NCBI GenBank assembly: GCA_012974435.1
Contig: JAAXQF010000156.1
Span: forward strand, 1-32,657
From: Desulfuromonadales bacterium
GTDB taxonomy: Bacteria > Desulfobacterota > Desulfuromonadia > Desulfuromonadales > BM103
Direction of reading: 5' to 3'
DNA length: 32,657 bases
Position numbers and translations under genes: made by a program. Under the pieces are notes generated by a model. The model did not search any database, was not told the origin of the DNA, and saw only the letters and a list, made by a program, of their open reading frames with translations. Shown piece by piece: positions 30,737 to 32,657 of this stretch (positions are counted from its first letter, which is position 1; the number at the start of each line of letters is the position of its first letter).

Positions 30737-32624
30737 TTAGGCTGAAGTATCTTCGACAGGCAACTCCTCGTCATCAGACAAGATGCCCCTCTTGAAAAAT
30801 TCATCACTGACATAATCCAAACCTAATTCATGTAAAGACTCTTTGGTCGGGATTCCATCATTATTCCACCCCTTGAGTTTGTAATAGGCATCCAGGAGCT
30901 CCTCTTCAAGTTCAGGGAATCTTTTCTTCCAATGGTTCGCAGGCGGCTTCTCATCTTTTCGCCGCATTCCTCTGGCTATGTTGAAAGCACGAACTAAAGT
31001 CCGATATCTTTTAGCCGCTTGTGTGAGTTTGGCCTGATCCATCTCGATCCCGGCCCCAGAAGAGATAAACTTCGGGTAATTGTGGATATGATACGGAGGT
31101 TTTAAAGGAAAGGACGACAGACCGGCACACTGCCCAAGAGCATCATCGATGTAGTGCATGGTCTCTTGCCAATCGACAATGTCACATGACATTTCAACCG
31201 TTGGATAATAGGGGTTTGAGTATTCACCGCGAAATTCCCAGTCGAGCAAAATCTGCTTGAACTTTTCATGCGGGACCTGGATCCAATCGGAGACAAAAGC
31301 TTCTCGCTCCTCTTTGGTCGCAAAGGGTGCCTGAGGGAACTGCCCTTCTATCTGGGTAATATTGAATTTTTCTCCGGTCGCGTACATAAGGAAATAAACC
31401 GGGTTCAGCATCGACAGTTTCAGAGGCAACTGCTCGGTTTTCTTGATATTGTTATGCGCATAGGCGTCTGCGCCGTTACCAATCTCTTTGGCCGCCCAAT
31501 AGGTTCCATTGGCCAGAACATCGCCGATGCCTTCGCGTCGGACAATTTTATCCAGCAGATAGTAGAACCGGCCTTCGCTGTCCTCCGGCATGCCGGGAAA
31601 ATCTGAATCCGACAATATGCCGTTTTCCAAAAGTTCGAGAGCAAAGGCCATAACTTGTGGAGCGGAAAATCCATCCACTCCATATTCAGTAGCTTTCTGA
31701 GCAATACTTAAACCAAAATCCAGGTCTGAAAAAGCTCCCATGGTATAGGTCAGTTTGGTGAAGCATTTCATCATATAGGTTGGAAGACCTGGCATGGAGA
31801 TGGTTGCACCGCATTCCATCGGACAGTTAAAGCAACTGACCAGACGTGTACGAGCCTTTTCCATCGTCTCTGTCCACTCTTTTTCGATCTCTTCATTCCA
31901 GTAATCTTTTTTGCGGACACGAGAGTTCCCCCACATGAAATTCTCTGTATGCCACTTTTCATCATGGACTTTCATCTCTTGCGGAGAGCCAAGTCCGGCC
32001 AAGATGGGCATGACTCCCGGGATAGGGTTGCCTTCCCGTTTCTTTATATACTCAAGAACCTCACCACAAAGACCGATATATTCAGCAGGCTCAGCAAGGG
32101 TGACATCCTTGGTGCCACGAACAACGACTGCCTTGACCCCTTTATCTCCCATAACAGCGCCGATACCGCCACGACTGGCACTCGACCTACCCTGCTCAAT
32201 AGAAGCATAATAAACCCGGTTTTCACCAGCCAGGCCGATAGCAGAGACCTGGGCTTTAGGCTCATTCAACTCCTCCTTGATCAGCTCTGCAGTTTCAATA
32301 GCGCCCTTACCGCGCAGATGAGTGGCGTCACGGATTTCCACCTTATCGTCATTTATCCACAAATAAACCAGACTGGGAGACTTGCCGCTAAGAATCACTT
32401 TGTCATAACCAGCATATTTCAATTCTGGGGCCCAGAACCCACCCATCATTGAAAAAGCCATCAACTCGGACTGAGGAGAAATGGTGGAGACAATAGTACG
32501 ATTACAACCGGTCGCCGGCGTACCGCATAAAAGGCCGGTGCCGAAGATCAGAATATTATCCGGAGAAAAAGGCTCTGTCTCGGGTGGTACCCTGTCCCAG
32601 AGGATCTTGGTATTCGTTCCCAGC
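30737..32624 (-). CDS. bamB: BamB, tungsten-dependent benzoyl-CoA reductase active-site subunit, 5' end missing
   Basis: An aldehyde:ferredoxin-oxidoreductase-family protein that reduces benzoyl-CoA to cyclohexadienoyl-CoA on a W-bis-pterin cofactor. About 628 genuine residues are present, from LGTNTKILWDRVPPE. The [4Fe-4S] motif is SCFNCPMECG (CxxCxxxC), with a fourth cysteine probably in GQCAG. By memory of the G. metallireducens enzyme, active-site residues are Glu251, His260 and Cys322; a Glu (in SPQEMKVH), a His (in DEKWHTEN) and a Cys (in MMKCFTKL) occur at exactly matching spacing, and the constant offset implies about 35 N-terminal residues lost. The coding frame runs into adapter sequence at 32625, so the apparent start MGSEMCIRDR is false. 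bamC follows downstream. Confidence 0.93.
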
Positions 32625-32657
32625 CTGTCTCTTATACACATCTCCGAGCCCACGAGA
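32625..32657. other. sequencing adapter (Nextera transposase end) at contig edge
   Basis: The last 33 bases start CTGTCTCTTATACACATCT and continue CCGAGCCCACGAGA, the standard Nextera read-2 adapter. This is artificial sequence, not part of the organism, and it truncates bamB. Confidence 0.97.

Noticed and set aside
32625-32653. BamB N-terminus MGSEMCIRDR
   Set aside because: Translation of adapter sequence, not biology.
1-32657. CRISPR arrays, tRNA or rRNA genes
   Set aside because: No regular direct-repeat array and no clover-leaf or rRNA signature was seen in any intergenic space.

Overview
The window is a 32.7-kb contig end from an anaerobic, aromatic-degrading bacterium. A complete class II benzoyl-CoA reductase gene set (bamBCDEFGHI), an ETF:menaquinone oxidoreductase and CCG-type FeS proteins point to Desulfobacterota, probably a Geobacter/Desulfuromonas-like lineage. 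The Na+-pumping decarboxylase would fit a marine or sodium-using member. This placement is inferred from gene content only. All genes except a small fragment at the far left lie on the minus strand, so transcription runs right to left.

Right part (about 20.7-32.6 kb): bamB (W enzyme, cut off by a sequencing adapter at the contig end), bamC, bamD, bamE, bamF, bamG, bamH and bamI form one tight operon. bamF reads through an in-frame TGA at 25808..25810, followed by a hairpin placed like a bacterial SECIS, so it is a selenoprotein whose annotated start must move upstream. fdhD (sulfurtransferase for Mo/W cofactors) and a 50-residue ribbon-helix-helix gene follow.

Middle (13.1-20.6 kb): a universal stress protein, a long acyl-CoA dehydrogenase, a feruloyl-CoA-synthetase-like acid:CoA ligase, and a MoxR ATPase / DUF364 / CoxE-like VWA trio that resembles a metalloenzyme maturation module. 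A long perfect hairpin ends this unit.

Left-middle (7.4-12.9 kb): an IclR regulator heads an operon with an acyl-CoA dehydrogenase best read as a non-decarboxylating glutaryl-CoA dehydrogenase, then gcdD-gcdB-gcdC-gcdA, the Na+-translocating glutaconyl-CoA decarboxylase. A terminator follows.

Left (0.2-7.3 kb): a SAM methyltransferase, a carboxymuconolactone-decarboxylase-like protein, 3-hydroxybutyryl-CoA dehydrogenase, crotonase, EMO, and, after a terminator, etfB-etfA. Together the genes cover benzoyl-CoA ring reduction (Bam) and the lower pathway glutaryl-CoA > glutaconyl-CoA > crotonyl-CoA > 3-hydroxybutyryl-CoA > acetoacetyl-CoA. Electrons from the dehydrogenase would pass through EtfAB and EMO to menaquinone, and decarboxylation energy would be stored as a Na+ gradient. 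The final thiolase, the ring hydratase/hydrolase genes (bamR/bamQ/bamA type) and a standard benzoate-CoA ligase are not in the window.

Intergenic spaces carry a family of imperfect inverted-repeat elements: two 160-bp copies and two shorter relatives that abut or overlap stop codons, all sharing a CCTGTC-type end.
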